Source: CAZSDU01 sp963662525
Lineage (GTDB): Bacteria; Bacteroidota; Bacteroidia; Bacteroidales; FEN-979
Assembly: GCA_963662525.1 (NCBI GenBank)
Contig: OY759717.1
Span: 2,108,001 to 2,172,000 of the forward strand
Reading direction: 5' to 3'
DNA: 64,000 bases
Positions within the stretch are counted from its first letter, which is position 1, and each line of letters opens with the position of its first letter. The position numbers and the translations under genes are program-made. Positions 51,177 through 60,838 of this stretch are shown here, piece after piece. The notes under the pieces are model-generated. The model was not told where the DNA came from, made no database searches, and saw only the letters and a list, made by a program, of their open reading frames with translations.

Positions 51177-52646
51177 ATGCTTTTCGCTAAAAAATCATTT
51201 TTTTTCATTTTACTTATCCTATTCGGGATTTCCTGGTTCCAGTTCAGGTACACATTGGTGGAAGAAAAGCCCCTTTATGGTTTTTTTATAAATATAGTGG
51301 AAAAACCTGATTTAAAGCGGTTTACTTGGGAAAGGTGGTTCAAAGGCGATTTCCAGCAGGAATATTGCAACAGGATGGAAAACCATATCGGTTTCAGAAA
51401 AATCCTGTTCAGACTTAGGAATCAAATGGATTTCAGTCTTTTCAATGTCTGTAATTCAGAGGGATTTATCTCCGGGAAGGAGGGATACCTCTATGAAGAA
51501 GATTATATCCTGGAATATACCGGCAATTATTTTATTGGAGATAAGGTGCTGGATAAAAAGATGATCCGTTTGAAAAACGTTTATGATAGTCTCAAGGCAC
51601 AAAATATTGAGCTGATCCTCGTTTTCGAACCCGGAAAAGCAAGCGTTATACCTGAATATATTCCTGACCGCTATCATCCAGAGAAGCGTACCTTGTCAAA
51701 TTATAAGTATATAAAAAACAGGGCAGTATCCATCGGCTTGCCCTTCCTTGACCTGAATGAATATTTCAAACAGATCAAGGATACATCACGATATCCTCTT
51801 TTCCCGAAATATGGAATGCACTGGAGTATTTATGGAGTTGCCCTGGCGGCTGATACGCTTAAAAATTATATCCAGGAAAGAACACAAAGCAATCTTCCGG
51901 ATATTTCAGTTGAATGTATAGAACTTTCCGACACGGCCCGTTTCACCGATAACGATATCGGTGAAATTTTGAACCTGTGGCTGCCCCTTCCTAAAACACT
52001 GGGGGCTTATCCGAAATTGAAAATTGAAGACAATCCTGAAAAACGGAAGTTATCGGCACTGGTCATTGCCGATAGTTATTATGTGAATTTCTGCCCTGAT
52101 ATTTCTGACAAACTTTTTAAAAAACAGGAATACTGGTATTATAACCGCAAACTGTATCCCTATCAGCATTATAACCCGCCGGTTTACGTGGATAAATCGA
52201 ATTTGCTATCAAGCTACAGGAAATTCAATGTCATCCTTCTGATGATCTCTGAGATCAACCTGCACTATGGATTCTGGAACTTTGCCGATGAAGCATATCT
52301 GGCGTTTCATCCCGAAATTAAAGACGACCATGTTTATTCCATCGAAAACGATATCAGGAATGAAAGGAGCTGGTTCCAATTCCTGGTTAAAAAAGCAAAA
52401 AGAAAAAATCGTCCCCTGGATGAAATGATTCGGAATGACGCGGAATACACGTTTTACAACAATTACAATGAGATCCAGGGGAAAACAAGGCAGGACAGCA
52501 TCCTCTACCTCGTCCTTTCCATCTTTAATAACCAGGAATGGCTATCAGCTATTGAAAAGAAAGCAAAGGAGCGGAATGTATCCCTGGATACCATGCTTTA
52601 CCGTGATGCCAATTATCTGTATGACCAATCGAAACAAAATCGTTAA
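51177..52646 (+). CDS. AlgX/AlgJ-like SGNH-fold protein, copy C
   Basis: 489 residues, more diverged than copies A and B. N-terminal anchor (FFFILLILFGISWFQF). His215 (KYGMHWSIYGVA) and Ser300 (LVIADSYYV) are again 85 residues apart; the usual GDS has become ADS. Two C-terminal copies of the 40-residue motif are present (residues about 386-440, ERSWFQFLVKKAKRKNRPLD; about 445-489, QEWLSAIEKKAKERNVSLD). It starts 20 bases after the MBOAT gene, consistent with one acylation module. Confidence 0.8.
   Translation: MLFAKKSFFFILLILFGISWFQFRYTLVEEKPLYGFFINIVEKPDLKRFTWERWFKGDFQQEYCNRMENHIGFRKILFRLRNQMDFSLFNVCNSEGFISGKEGYLYEEDYILEYTGNYFIGDKVLDKKMIRLKNVYDSLKAQNIELILVFEPGKASVIPEYIPDRYHPEKRTLSNYKYIKNRAVSIGLPFLDLNEYFKQIKDTSRYPLFPKYGMHWSIYGVALAADTLKNYIQERTQSNLPDISVECIELSDTARFTDNDIGEILNLWLPLPKTLGAYPKLKIEDNPEKRKLSALVIADSYYVNFCPDISDKLFKKQEYWYYNRKLYPYQHYNPPVYVDKSNLLSSYRKFNVILLMISEINLHYGFWNFADEAYLAFHPEIKDDHVYSIENDIRNERSWFQFLVKKAKRKNRPLDEMIRNDAEYTFYNNYNEIQGKTRQDSILYLVLSIFNNQEWLSAIEKKAKERNVSLDTMLYRDANYLYDQSKQNR
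52332..52646 (+). other. Two tandem copies of a 40-residue C-terminal motif in copy C
   Basis: Consensus W-x5-KAK-x-[KR]N-x-[PS]LD-x-M-x3-DA-x-Y. One copy is also at the end of copy B (about 49548-49688). Copy A has none. Confidence 0.7.
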
Positions 52647-52676
52647 TATTGTAATGGTGTTTTATAAAATCTTCTT

Positions 52677-55600
52677 ATGAAAAAGCTCTTCCTTTTTGGG
52701 TTAGTCTTTTTACTTAGCATTCTTATCTATAAAATCCAGGCACAGGACCTGCCAGCTCAGCAAGGCCTGGAACCTGTTTCCCTGACTCCCGATGAGCTGT
52801 TTGTCCTTTCCAACATTCCACTGCTTCAGCTTCCGGAGAAATACAAAGGTCCCAATGCCCCCCTTCTGCCACAGAGTGTGGATAACTCAACCCAGCCTTA
52901 TTTCAGGCCAATTACCTATCAGAGCGGTTACGAATGCGGACAATCGGCGAGTATTGCCTTTAACTTCACTTATGAACTCGATAGACTGCGTGGATTACCT
53001 GCAAATAACACGAACAATCAATATCCCACACATTTTGCCTGGGATTTTCTGAATAATGCAAACAATTATCAGGGAGTCAGTTTTTTTGATTCCTGGGAAA
53101 TAATAAAGGCCTGTGGCACCATGAATGTAACCGATTATGGTGGAGCCTTAAATACAGGTGGATACCTGCGCTGGATAACCGGTTATGATAAGTATTATAA
53201 CGGTATGCAAAACCGCCTGAATTACGTCAGGGCCATCAGGGCCGATAGTCCGGAAGGGTTGCTTACCCTCAAATACTGGCTGGCCGATCACCTTGAAGGT
53301 GCCGCTGTGGGCGGGGTCGGAAACATCTATGGAAATTATTTCGGGACCCCTTCAACCGTGCTGCCTCCGGGAACTCCTGAGGCCGGGAAATATGTACAAA
53401 CCTATTGGGGTGGAAGCCCTTCACATGCCTGGACGATCTGCGGATACAACGACTCCATTCGTTACGATTTCAATGGAGATGGTAAGTTCACCAATAATAT
53501 TGATATCAATGGTGACGGACTGGTAAATATGCACGATTGGGAAATGGGTGGGCTGAAATTCGCCAATGGTTATGCCGGACCCGGATGGAGTAATCAGGGA
53601 TTCTGTTATACCATGTATAAAAATATTGCTGATAATATCGGTTATGGAGGGATATGGAATCATACAATTTATGTGATTGATATAAAACAAACCTGTGAGC
53701 CGAAATTGACTATGAAACTCACCCTGAATCATACATCCCGCAATAAGCTGAAAGTTTCAGTCGGAATGAGTACTGACCTCGGGGCATCAGTACCTGCAAC
53801 AACTCTTGATTTCCCTGTTTTCAATTATCAGGGTGGCGATTATTATATGCAGGGAGGTACGGCGGAAACAGATAAAACCATTGAATTTGGTCTTGATTTA
53901 ACACCTTTACTCTCCCTTCTGAATAGCGGTCAGCCGGCCAGGTATTTTCTGCAGGTCCAGGAAAACGACCCGAATGGAACAGCCATCGGAACAATCGTAA
54001 ACTGGTCTTTGATTGATTATACATCCGGATCCCCGGTAATTAATAGCTATCCCGGATCCAATATCCCGATTGAAAACAATACAATCACCAGGCTGAACCT
54101 GAATCAAACGATTAATTTTAATAAACCATCCATCATCAATAACAGCCTTCCGCCCGCTCCTTTATATCAACCCTATTCAGTACAATTAACGGCGAACGGT
54201 GGTACACCTCCCTATCTTTGGGACGTGAAACTCGATTATCCTGAAACGATCTCAACCTCCCCCTTCCCTACTGTAAATGCCCAGCAACTGACCCTCACAA
54301 ACAACAATTCAGGTTATGCGACCAAGGTCCTGGATTTTAATTTCCCATATTATAAAAAAAATATCAATAAATTATATATATATGCTGATGGCTATATCGT
54401 ATTCGACGACCAACCCTATACCTGGCCATTTCTGATCGATAAATCATTGCTGTTCCGGCAATCTCCGGTCATAGCGCCATTTATGGCCGACCTGGCCATA
54501 AATCCCTCCCAGGCTCAGGGAATCTGGTACGAGGGAAATTCAACATCGGCAACCATTCGCTGGAAAGCATCTATCTCGGGGATGTCGACGACCAACCTGA
54601 ATTTTGCCGTAAAATTTTATCAAAGTGGCCTGATTGAGTTTTATTATGGCGATATGAATTATCCGACGACTACCATCTGGACCGGAGGAATTTCTTCCGG
54701 AGATAATAAAAACTATCAGTATTCCTTGCTGAATAACGCGACTACTATCACCCTCAACACCCTTGACAAATTTACCGCATGCGGTTTCCCTACGGATATG
54801 CAGATTACCGAAGATGGCCTCTTTACTGGTACGCCAACGCAACCTTATCTTAATGTTCCAGTGAACTTCAGGGTCACCGATAATAACAATATATCCTCTT
54901 TGAAGAACCTGCTGTTTAACATTTATGGGTTGCTGATCGAATACGCCGTCGAGTCGGGAAGCGATAATGTGATTGAATGCGGGGAAACCGCTTATCTGAA
55001 TCTCACACTGACTAATCTGAGCACACAGCCGGTAAACAATATTCTGATATCCATAGCGAATACCGATCCGTTTATTACATTGTCCAACCCTTCAACTACC
55101 ATACCGGTTATAAACGGAGGTCAAATCCTCACCGTGACACATGCTGTTAGCATGATGGTTTCTCCAAATATCCCGAATAATCATCCGTTTACCATTCCGT
55201 TGACATTGCAGGCGCCACAACAGAACTCTCAAATTGACATTGCCCTGGTGGCTTATGCCCCTGAATTCCATATTTCAAATGTCGAAATTGTAGATGGAGA
55301 TAATCATCGATTAGACCCGGGCGAATCTGCAGATATGCTTCTTACCATAAAAAATTATGGGGGAGTATCTGCCTCTGAAATCAATGTATCTCTTGTTTCA
55401 GCTGATCCCGAACTGACCCTTGATGTGAATTCCGGTTATATCTCCATGCTTAAACCCGATTCCGCGAAGGGTATGACATTTCATGTCACTGCTTCCACAT
55501 CGGTGCCATTTGAACATCTTTACCGGATGATGGCATATATCAATACCAGCCAGAACCAAAATTCATCTGACAGCGTTTATTTTTATTCCGGGGAAATTAT

Positions 55601-57098
55601 TGAAGATTTCGAGACGGAAAATCTGATAAAATTCAATTGGCAGTCTGCCGGACTCGCTTCTTGGGGAATTGATCCGGTCATTCGTCATGAAGGAAGTTTC
55701 TCAGGCCGCTCAGGCTGGATTATTGATAACCAGGAAACAACCTTGTATATCAATGTTCGTGTTCTTCAGGATGGAGTCCTGAGTTTCTGGAAAAAGGTTT
55801 CCTGCGAACATGACCCAAGCGGAAATTTTAACTATGATTACCTGACATTCTATATTGATAATTATGAAATGCAGCGTTGGGATGGAGAAGGGGATTGGAA
55901 TCAGGTGTCATATGAGGTTCAGAAAGGATACCACACCTTTATCTGGACATATCATAAGGATTATTCAATCAGCTCCGGATACGATTGTGCTTTTCTTGAT
56001 TTTATTCAATTCCCGCTGATTGAAGGTGCCCAACCTCATTTATCTGCTTCTCCCAGTACTTTTGAGAAAACCCTCGATCCCGGTCAAACGGCCACCGACA
56101 AACTTTATATTACGAATACCGGTGGGGGTAGGTTATCTTTCTCTGCCCTGGTGTTCGATACCCTGGTAAATAAAAATACACATTCTCCTGTAAGCCAATC
56201 AGGCTCTTTTCTGGAATGTTCCACTGAAACCTTTATTCCGGGTCAGGCTTTTTCCTGGGATCTCATTCTGCATAACCAGAGTAATGATAATGAAAACATC
56301 AGTCATGTAAAAGTTGATATGCCTCCTCATGTAAAGATAGATACCGCCACAAATTTTACAGGGGGATCATTGGGAGAACTTGCCTATGAGGGAACTGTCG
56401 GTACAGGCCTGCCCCAGCATTGGCATGGAGAGCTGTCCGGTGGAACAGGTGTGGTGAAGCCGGGTGAGTCAGCAGTTTCCACACTTACCGGAAGGACAGA
56501 TAAATCGTTTCAGCAAGATGTTTTCCTGGTTTATAATATTCATGGAGATCAGGCTGGCAATTCACCCCATGATAAACCTGGATTTATCCGGATTAAAAAT
56601 GCCGGATTATGGAATTCCTGGCTCTCATTATCCGGCAATAACGGAATCCTTTATAGTAATGAAACGGCAGAAGTCAGCCTGGCCTTTAATGCCGGTAATT
56701 TACCTCCCGGGAACTATTCCTGCAACATCATCGCGAAGGATGGATTTAACAACAATCAGATCGTGCCAGTCCAGCTTCATATACTCAATCTGAATTCCTC
56801 TGAAAATCCAGGAGCTGATCTTTCTACTTCCCTCAAGGGCAATTGCCCGAATCCCTTCTTATATTCTACTAAAATTCAATACAACTTATCCGATCCCGCT
56901 GAAATTGTTTTTGAAATATTTAATGCTCAGGGTAAAAAAGTCAGGATATACCATCAAAATCAGATTGTTGCCGGAAATCATTTTCTCTTCTGGGATGGAA
57001 ACGATGAACAGGGGAATACCGTTCCGGCAGGGGTATATTATTGCAGGATGATAACCCCCGAACATTCAGAAACAAAAAGTATGATCCGCATCCGATAA
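52677..57098 (+). CDS. T9SS-secreted multidomain protein with papain-like N-terminal domain
   Basis: 1473 residues. The signal peptide ends KIQA and Gln follows. Residues about 70-340 look like a papain-like cysteine peptidase: QSGYECGQSASIAF with Cys87, then SHAWTICGYND with His250, and GPGWSNQGFCYTMYK. An insert in this domain carries two dockerin-like calcium loops, D264-F-N-G-D-G and D276-I-N-G-D-G. It continues with putative Ig domains (about 495-760), CARDB-like domains (about 760-960), a MAM-like region (about 985-1120) and a T9SS sorting domain at the end (NCPNPFLYSTKIQYNL to GVYYCRM). The Cys does not align neatly with the papain CGSCW, so activity is uncertain. It would be on the cell surface. 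Confidence 0.82.
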   Translation: MKKLFLFGLVFLLSILIYKIQAQDLPAQQGLEPVSLTPDELFVLSNIPLLQLPEKYKGPNAPLLPQSVDNSTQPYFRPITYQSGYECGQSASIAFNFTYELDRLRGLPANNTNNQYPTHFAWDFLNNANNYQGVSFFDSWEIIKACGTMNVTDYGGALNTGGYLRWITGYDKYYNGMQNRLNYVRAIRADSPEGLLTLKYWLADHLEGAAVGGVGNIYGNYFGTPSTVLPPGTPEAGKYVQTYWGGSPSHAWTICGYNDSIRYDFNGDGKFTNNIDINGDGLVNMHDWEMGGLKFANGYAGPGWSNQGFCYTMYKNIADNIGYGGIWNHTIYVIDIKQTCEPKLTMKLTLNHTSRNKLKVSVGMSTDLGASVPATTLDFPVFNYQGGDYYMQGGTAETDKTIEFGLDLTPLLSLLNSGQPARYFLQVQENDPNGTAIGTIVNWSLIDYTSGSPVINSYPGSNIPIENNTITRLNLNQTINFNKPSIINNSLPPAPLYQPYSVQLTANGGTPPYLWDVKLDYPETISTSPFPTVNAQQLTLTNNNSGYATKVLDFNFPYYKKNINKLYIYADGYIVFDDQPYTWPFLIDKSLLFRQSPVIAPFMADLAINPSQAQGIWYEGNSTSATIRWKASISGMSTTNLNFAVKFYQSGLIEFYYGDMNYPTTTIWTGGISSGDNKNYQYSLLNNATTITLNTLDKFTACGFPTDMQITEDGLFTGTPTQPYLNVPVNFRVTDNNNISSLKNLLFNIYGLLIEYAVESGSDNVIECGETAYLNLTLTNLSTQPVNNILISIANTDPFITLSNPSTTIPVINGGQILTVTHAVSMMVSPNIPNNHPFTIPLTLQAPQQNSQIDIALVAYAPEFHISNVEIVDGDNHRLDPGESADMLLTIKNYGGVSASEINVSLVSADPELTLDVNSGYISMLKPDSAKGMTFHVTASTSVPFEHLYRMMAYINTSQNQNSSDSVYFYSGEIIEDFETENLIKFNWQSAGLASWGIDPVIRHEGSFSGRSGWIIDNQETTLYINVRVLQDGVLSFWKKVSCEHDPSGNFNYDYLTFYIDNYEMQRWDGEGDWNQVSYEVQKGYHTFIWTYHKDYSISSGYDCAFLDFIQFPLIEGAQPHLSASPSTFEKTLDPGQTATDKLYITNTGGGRLSFSALVFDTLVNKNTHSPVSQSGSFLECSTETFIPGQAFSWDLILHNQSNDNENISHVKVDMPPHVKIDTATNFTGGSLGELAYEGTVGTGLPQHWHGELSGGTGVVKPGESAVSTLTGRTDKSFQQDVFLVYNIHGDQAGNSPHDKPGFIRIKNAGLWNSWLSLSGNNGILYSNETAEVSLAFNAGNLPPGNYSCNIIAKDGFNNNQIVPVQLHILNLNSSENPGADLSTSLKGNCPNPFLYSTKIQYNLSDPAEIVFEIFNAQGKKVRIYHQNQIVAGNHFLFWDGNDEQGNTVPAGVYYCRMITPEHSETKSMIRIR

Positions 57099-57107
57099 CC
57101 TGAACAT

Positions 57108-58898
57108 ATGAAAAAAAAGAAATGGCTTATTGCTGTCATTATTATCGTACCACTTTCCCTTGTCATGGTTGCACTGGGTCTGAAATACTTTCCTTTCAAT
57201 AAAGTGGTCAGTATTCCTTCTTCCTCTGAAACAGAATTTGTTAATCCACAGAAAATACATTCCAGGGCACCCCATAGCCTGTATTTCGATTTTGAAGTGA
57301 TCCCGGATAGAAATACTCCCGATGACTTTTATAAAGGTATTGCACATTCCGGGAAATATTCTTCTAAAGCCTTTGGCCAAAACAGCTTTGGAGCAGCCAT
57401 TGAAAGAACAGCCAAAGAAATCGGACTGGAAAATCTGAAATCGGTTTCTCTCAGCGCCTGGATATATGTTTTTCCAACTTCCAAACAAGTTACCGCCACC
57501 CTTGTTTTTGCTGCTTCAAATGAACTGGGTGTGAATGTTTGCTGGAAAGGTGTGAATTTGACAGGACCTGGTATCCCGACAGGGAAATGGTTTAAAATAA
57601 GCGGAAATATCGATCTCGGCGAAATAACATTCAAACCGGAGTATAAACTGAAAATATATTTCTGGAACAATAGTCCAACAGATATTCTTGTCGATGATTA
57701 TTACATGGTTTTCGGCAGTCCGCCTGAACGCCGGGGTGATTCAGCGCTGGTGGATATGACGAAGGGAATCAGTTTTACCGGAAGATTCAATTACCCGCCA
57801 TTTCCCACATTCTACCTGGAAAAAACGAAAGCCCTGGAAAATGTCGGGGAACTTTCCTCTTCAGATAGTTTCATCGCAGGAAATTTTCTTGCTGAACCTG
57901 GAGGTCTGGATGAAGTGCTTGCTGTAAAACCCGGATTCAAGCCACATCTCTTTTGCTTTTGCTCCAACTTTCCGACATTAAAAAAAATTCCCGTTCAAAT
58001 CCCTACGGATGTAATACCATTTTTTTCTTCCGGAAAAATCCTGAAAGGGAAATTCATCTCAGGCCAGGGAGAACAACTACTGATCTCCTCAGAGCAGGGT
58101 CTTTTACTCGGAAAATTTACCAAGGCCAATTCCCCTTGTTCCTCAGCATCTTCAGATGTTTCATTTAGTATTCTTTGGAAAACAGGGAACTGCAACCTGT
58201 CCGGAGTCTCGGTTTCGAAAAGTGAATTGCTGTCCTCCGGTGATTTTAACAAAGATGGAATTTCCGAATTACTCTTATTGATGGATAAAGGTTACTGGAA
58301 AATGCTGCAATTTGATCAGGTTAAAAAAGATGCCTGGAAAATTGTTGCCGAAGGTGACAGAAGCCCAGTCAAGGAATGGGATCCCTCTACCTATAATATC
58401 TGCATGAATGTTGACAGATTTCTTCCTGATATCAATCAGGACATCTTGCTGACTGTTGTGAAAAATAAATTAACGGGGAAATACGACTACTCTTTACGCT
58501 GGTTTAATCAGGCGAATGGAAAATTCGAATCGCGGTTTTCGGAGAAACAGGATTTCTTCGGAAAAACGGTAGGTCTCGACACACTTAAAATGACTGACCG
58601 GTTTTATACCGGAGAGGCTGGTACCAAGGGAATGAAATTGATATTCAGATATAACCGAGACTGGCGGTTTGATCTGAAACAAGTGAAATTCAACGACACC
58701 ACGTTTCAGATCCTTGGAAATATTGATTTTCATGGATTTGACAAGGATTTTAATCCGAAATATTATGAATCACTTCAAATAATTCCAGGGAATTTTTCGA
58801 CATCGTCAGTACCTGCATTTTTTATCATCGGTTCGAATGGAAAAGAAACAAAGAGCTTGCCCGACTTCATGGAATTATATTCACCTTCGTTAAAATAA
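57108..58898 (+). CDS. Membrane-anchored protein with jelly-roll and FG-GAP-like regions
   Basis: 596 residues, no named family. One N-terminal membrane helix (IAVIIIVPLSLVMVALGL). Residues about 45-210 form a carbohydrate-binding-like jelly roll (LYFDFEVIPDRN, HSGKYSSKAFG, SLSAWIYVF, KIYFWNNSP, VDDYYMVFGSP). Residues about 250-590 contain FG-GAP/VCBS-type repeats (SSGDFNKDGISELLLLMDKG). It is probably a periplasmic glycan- or protein-binding partner. It lies 9 bases after the large T9SS gene and 5 bases before the GH16 gene. Confidence 0.75.
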   Translation: MKKKKWLIAVIIIVPLSLVMVALGLKYFPFNKVVSIPSSSETEFVNPQKIHSRAPHSLYFDFEVIPDRNTPDDFYKGIAHSGKYSSKAFGQNSFGAAIERTAKEIGLENLKSVSLSAWIYVFPTSKQVTATLVFAASNELGVNVCWKGVNLTGPGIPTGKWFKISGNIDLGEITFKPEYKLKIYFWNNSPTDILVDDYYMVFGSPPERRGDSALVDMTKGISFTGRFNYPPFPTFYLEKTKALENVGELSSSDSFIAGNFLAEPGGLDEVLAVKPGFKPHLFCFCSNFPTLKKIPVQIPTDVIPFFSSGKILKGKFISGQGEQLLISSEQGLLLGKFTKANSPCSSASSDVSFSILWKTGNCNLSGVSVSKSELLSSGDFNKDGISELLLLMDKGYWKMLQFDQVKKDAWKIVAEGDRSPVKEWDPSTYNICMNVDRFLPDINQDILLTVVKNKLTGKYDYSLRWFNQANGKFESRFSEKQDFFGKTVGLDTLKMTDRFYTGEAGTKGMKLIFRYNRDWRFDLKQVKFNDTTFQILGNIDFHGFDKDFNPKYYESLQIIPGNFSTSSVPAFFIIGSNGKETKSLPDFMELYSPSLK

Positions 58899-58903
58899 TA
58901 GAA

Positions 58904-60832
58904 ATGAGAAAGAGTTTCCCATATCTTTTATGCTTCATGTTATTGATTTCAGGGATAAATTCCGGCTGCAACCAAAATCCCGATTCCAGCCTGGTGACCT
59001 GCGATCAGTTTGTGATTAAAGAGTTTGACCCGCTCCTCAACTGGGACCAAAATACGCCCTTGTATGTTGATTATTCCGGTGCAAAAGAAAATGGTTTTAT
59101 CATTCCTTCGGGTAACCAGACCGATGACGGATATTTTGACCTTATCTTTCGTATTAAAAATACCGGGACTTCACCTCAGCCCTTTTATTTTAAGATTTTT
59201 TATCAAAATGAATCATATAAGTTCCCGGAAAGAGGAGATGGACAGGATACTGCAAAACAACATCCCTATGCTTCGGAAAATTTCTACGGCAGTTGGGAAA
59301 ATGTATCCACGACAATGGTTCAAACAGAATTAATACCTGTGGACGATGCGTTTCATAAAATTACAAGCCGGTTCCGGATTGTAGGTAATCCAAGGGATGA
59401 ACAACGGTACTACCTGAATGGAAAGAACGATCGCTGGAAACGCAATCCCAGAATGGGTAAATATAGCTTTTTACTGGTGGTTACAACCTCAGACATTATT
59501 GAAAAAAAAATCATTCCTGATTTTATTCAGAACATGAGTCTCAAAAGTGAGGAAGGCTTCGTGAATCCCTATTTCTATTTTAATTACGGAGCCGGGAAAA
59601 AGATTCAAAATACCATTGTCAGAGAATATTCAGGACAACTGACTGTTATTGCCAAACCCGATCTGGGATCAGGAATATATATCAACCCGAATAATTTTAG
59701 TAAAGAAAATACTGATAAATACGCCAATGATCTCTGCGGGCAGGATTCTTCTTTATACAAGACAGCTGCTTTTGAACAGTTTATCCATTATATCGACGCT
59801 TCTACAAAAATGAACCATATTCCGGTAATAGCAGATGTGCTGAATGACAATTATTCAAGGATGGATTACAATTGGAATAAGCGTTTTTATCGGAAAGAGG
59901 AACTGATTTCTGTAACAGCCACAACAGCACTTCATCCTTGTGAAACCGTCGTTTCTGATCCTGTCAGCCATAAAATATCTATCCGTAACCCTAAAGCGGA
60001 ATTTGGTAAATGGCAAAAACAAAATGTGGGAGTTATCACCCGTCATGGGATGACCTATGGGAAATGGACAGTCAAAGCTAAACTTACCGAATTGCTGAAT
60101 AAAAATAATCTCTGGAATGGAATTACCAATGCCATCTGGCTGATTACCATGGATCAGGGAGACTGGAACCTGAGAAGGGATTGCAATAATGGGGGATATA
60201 TGGCAAATTATTATGGTGGACAACAGGATCAGAGGGTGAAAAACGTGGGTTATTCGGAAATCGATTTTGAAATTCTGAAAACAGTTCCCTATTGTCCGTC
60301 CTGGGTGCTTCCGCCAGCCTATAATAATGGTATTGATGATCAGTTTCACCTGTCAAACTGGAACGTTCCATTCCCTGAAGAAGTGATTGCTAGTGACGAT
60401 AAAATAGTAGTAGCCTGTACCAATTGGGATATGGCTTGCTGGCAGCCTGCTGATTTTCATGACGGATGCTGGCCGTTGACCTTTGAAGGAAATACCTATT
60501 GGGCTCACCGCTGGGATAAAAATTACCGGGCATTGACAGAAAAAACGCTGGAACTGGATGACGAACTTTTTGGTTCGGAATTTTTTTATTTTCAGATTGA
60601 CTGGCAACCTGAACGTATTATCTGGAGAATCGGTCCTTCAAAAGATAAACTCAGGGTTGTCGGATATGAAGATGATAAAGTTACTTCTGTACCCAATAAC
60701 CAGATGCTGATGATTATTACCCAGGAATTCCATAATACAAAGTGGTGGATAGGGTCCCCGTATTCACAGGATAACATTCCTTTCCCCAAAAACGATATCC
60801 TGGGTGAAATTTATGAATTGACAATCGAGTAA
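58904..60832 (+). CDS. Lipoprotein with C-terminal GH16-type glycoside hydrolase domain
   Basis: 642 residues. Lipobox GINSGC. The N-terminal half (about 30-340) is beta-rich and unassigned. Residues about 375-642 are a GH16 concanavalin-like domain: RHGMTYGKWTVKAKL, NAIWLITMDQGDW, the catalytic signature E452-I-D454-F-E456, FYFQIDWQPERIIWRIG and a late TQEFHNTKWW strand. GH16 enzymes cut or transglycosylate beta-1,3- or beta-1,4-linked glucans and galactans. In this cluster it could trim, release or remodel the polymer that the MBOAT module acylates. Confidence 0.83.
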   Translation: MRKSFPYLLCFMLLISGINSGCNQNPDSSLVTCDQFVIKEFDPLLNWDQNTPLYVDYSGAKENGFIIPSGNQTDDGYFDLIFRIKNTGTSPQPFYFKIFYQNESYKFPERGDGQDTAKQHPYASENFYGSWENVSTTMVQTELIPVDDAFHKITSRFRIVGNPRDEQRYYLNGKNDRWKRNPRMGKYSFLLVVTTSDIIEKKIIPDFIQNMSLKSEEGFVNPYFYFNYGAGKKIQNTIVREYSGQLTVIAKPDLGSGIYINPNNFSKENTDKYANDLCGQDSSLYKTAAFEQFIHYIDASTKMNHIPVIADVLNDNYSRMDYNWNKRFYRKEELISVTATTALHPCETVVSDPVSHKISIRNPKAEFGKWQKQNVGVITRHGMTYGKWTVKAKLTELLNKNNLWNGITNAIWLITMDQGDWNLRRDCNNGGYMANYYGGQQDQRVKNVGYSEIDFEILKTVPYCPSWVLPPAYNNGIDDQFHLSNWNVPFPEEVIASDDKIVVACTNWDMACWQPADFHDGCWPLTFEGNTYWAHRWDKNYRALTEKTLELDDELFGSEFFYFQIDWQPERIIWRIGPSKDKLRVVGYEDDKVTSVPNNQMLMIITQEFHNTKWWIGSPYSQDNIPFPKNDILGEIYELTIE

Positions 60833-60838
60833 AACAAT

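Noticed and set aside
56464..56793. 109-codon plus-strand ORF inside the T9SS protein gene
   Set aside because: It overlaps in another frame with a region that codes for the sorting-domain end of the large protein; no independent support.
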